This document shows positions 63,111 to 64,000 of a DNA stretch of 64,000 bases, piece by piece. The notes under the pieces were generated by a model, which saw only the letters and a list, made by a program, of their open reading frames with translations, was not told where the DNA came from and ran no database searches. Position 1 is the stretch's first letter. Every line of letters begins with the position of its first letter. This DNA is from Glandiceps talaboti. Its lineage: Eukaryota > Hemichordata > Enteropneusta > Spengelidae. The stretch is from the NCBI RefSeq assembly GCF_964340395.1, contig NC_135553.1, positions 10,308,501 to 10,372,500 on the forward strand, in the 5' to 3' direction. The translations under genes and the position numbers were made by a program.

Positions 63111-64000
63111 CATCATATGCAATTATTTAAAAACCTGAGGAGAAGTTGAACACATACTATATTATTGAAATTAGTCGCAAGAAAAACTGATGTTCTAGGT
63201 AGAGAGACAAACGATTTAGTTTAGCACATATGAGGTAAAAAAGCATACATGTTTAACAATTTCTGCAAGGTAGAGAGACAAACGAAGTAGGTAAAATCTG
63301 TTCCGGTTCCCCTGGATACTGAGATTTTCCAGCAGAAATGTTGTTGTTCACAATATGGAAATCTGCAAGTTTATAAGATTTTCCCCTTTATTACTATGGT
63401 TACCAAATCTCAGCAAAACATTTTTATAAAAAAAAAAAAAAATTTAAATTACCCATGAGAGGGAACTTTGTAATTTCAAGCGTGATTTGTTTTTCCAAAA
63501 ATACATTGTGCAACCAGGAAGTCATCACAGAGAGTGTACATGCAAGAACTTCAACATAAACAAACCCTAAATTTTGTATTGTATGGAAATACAGACATTT
63601 GTTTCCTCAAAGTACAAGCATTTACACAGTATATCATTAGACAAAATTACTCGGCACTTAAGATTTACATATTAATGGCCAGTATGTAATTTTGTACATG
63701 GAGGTAACCATTACTACAAATTACAGCAATGATAAAAGTTGTATGGCTGAGTAAACAGACAGTGTTCTTGATGGGTCCATGGGAAGACAAGTGTGTGATT
63801 AGGCTTGTGCTGGTCTGCCCTGTCCTTCATTCCTGTGAACTTTGGAATGAGAGTACAAATAGAAGTAGTAGTTAGATTAGTTAGCAGTGCTGTTGTATTG
63901 TGTGTTTCATTATTCTACTTCTAAGCTTTTAAAGGGGTAATATAAACACTCGACTTTTTACCCAGGAACTGTGTCACTTCAAAGAAATAGCACAGTATAG

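Larger units (their letters stand above)
23263..64000 (+). other. MPRIP intron 3 (open-ended, at least 40.7 kb)
   Basis: From the exon 3 donor to the window end I found no acceptor followed by a phase-0 frame resembling the next PH segment. Good acceptors exist (for example near 25250, 28576, 38100, 39517 and 53360), but frames after them stop within a few to some 35 codons and show no similarity. The stretch holds SINEs, MITEs and tandem repeats listed separately. The sub-stretches 23.3-27.3, 30.7-33.4, 38.1-39.5, 39.9-41.0, 42.2-43.9, 46.1-47.0, 47.4-49.3, 50.2-52.0, 53.9-55.1 and 56.7-60.6 kb otherwise show only AT-rich sequence. Confidence 0.65.

Overview
This is a window of animal (metazoan) nuclear DNA. 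It is AT-rich, with exons separated by GT-AG introns and dense with microsatellites, minisatellites, tRNA-derived SINEs and palindromic non-autonomous DNA elements. No vertebrate repeat family was recognised. The gene content and repeats suggest a marine invertebrate (deuterostome or lophotrochozoan); the species cannot be fixed from sequence alone.

Two protein-coding genes are supported, head to head. On the minus strand, five coding exons of a PAQR-family seven-transmembrane protein of the MMD/MMD2 (PAQR11/PAQR10) type run leftward: start codon at 20936, then exons at 20881-20936, 16279-16338, 11811-11892, 7114-7271 and 3127-3201. All five join in phase. The 3' half of the gene lies left of base 1. 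On the plus strand, the first three coding exons of an MPRIP (p116Rip, myosin phosphatase Rho-interacting protein) orthologue lie at 21870-22022, 22241-22321 and 23197-23262, followed by an intron that runs out of the window (at least 40.7 kb). The start codons are 933 bp apart and share one candidate bidirectional promoter. Both starts have an upstream in-frame stop.

Everything else is intronic or intergenic. Left part (1-20.9 kb, PAQR introns): a 116-bp higher-order minisatellite, several foldback/MITE elements, a 45-bp minisatellite and a long inverted repeat abutting exon 3. Intron 1 of the PAQR gene holds the most unusual object: a nearly 480-bp inverted repeat of nested (TA)n arms around a perfect 160-bp palindrome. 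Each half of the palindrome carries a complete type-I hammerhead ribozyme motif, on opposite strands and back to back, as in Penelope-like or other hammerhead-bearing retroelements. Right part (23.3-64 kb, MPRIP intron 3): SINEs from at least two tRNA-derived families, further copies of the palindromic MITE families, many tandem repeats and short satellites, and no convincing further exon.

Functionally, the pair couples a Golgi-type PAQR membrane protein gene with an actomyosin/Rho scaffold gene. No operon or pathway link is implied beyond the shared promoter region.
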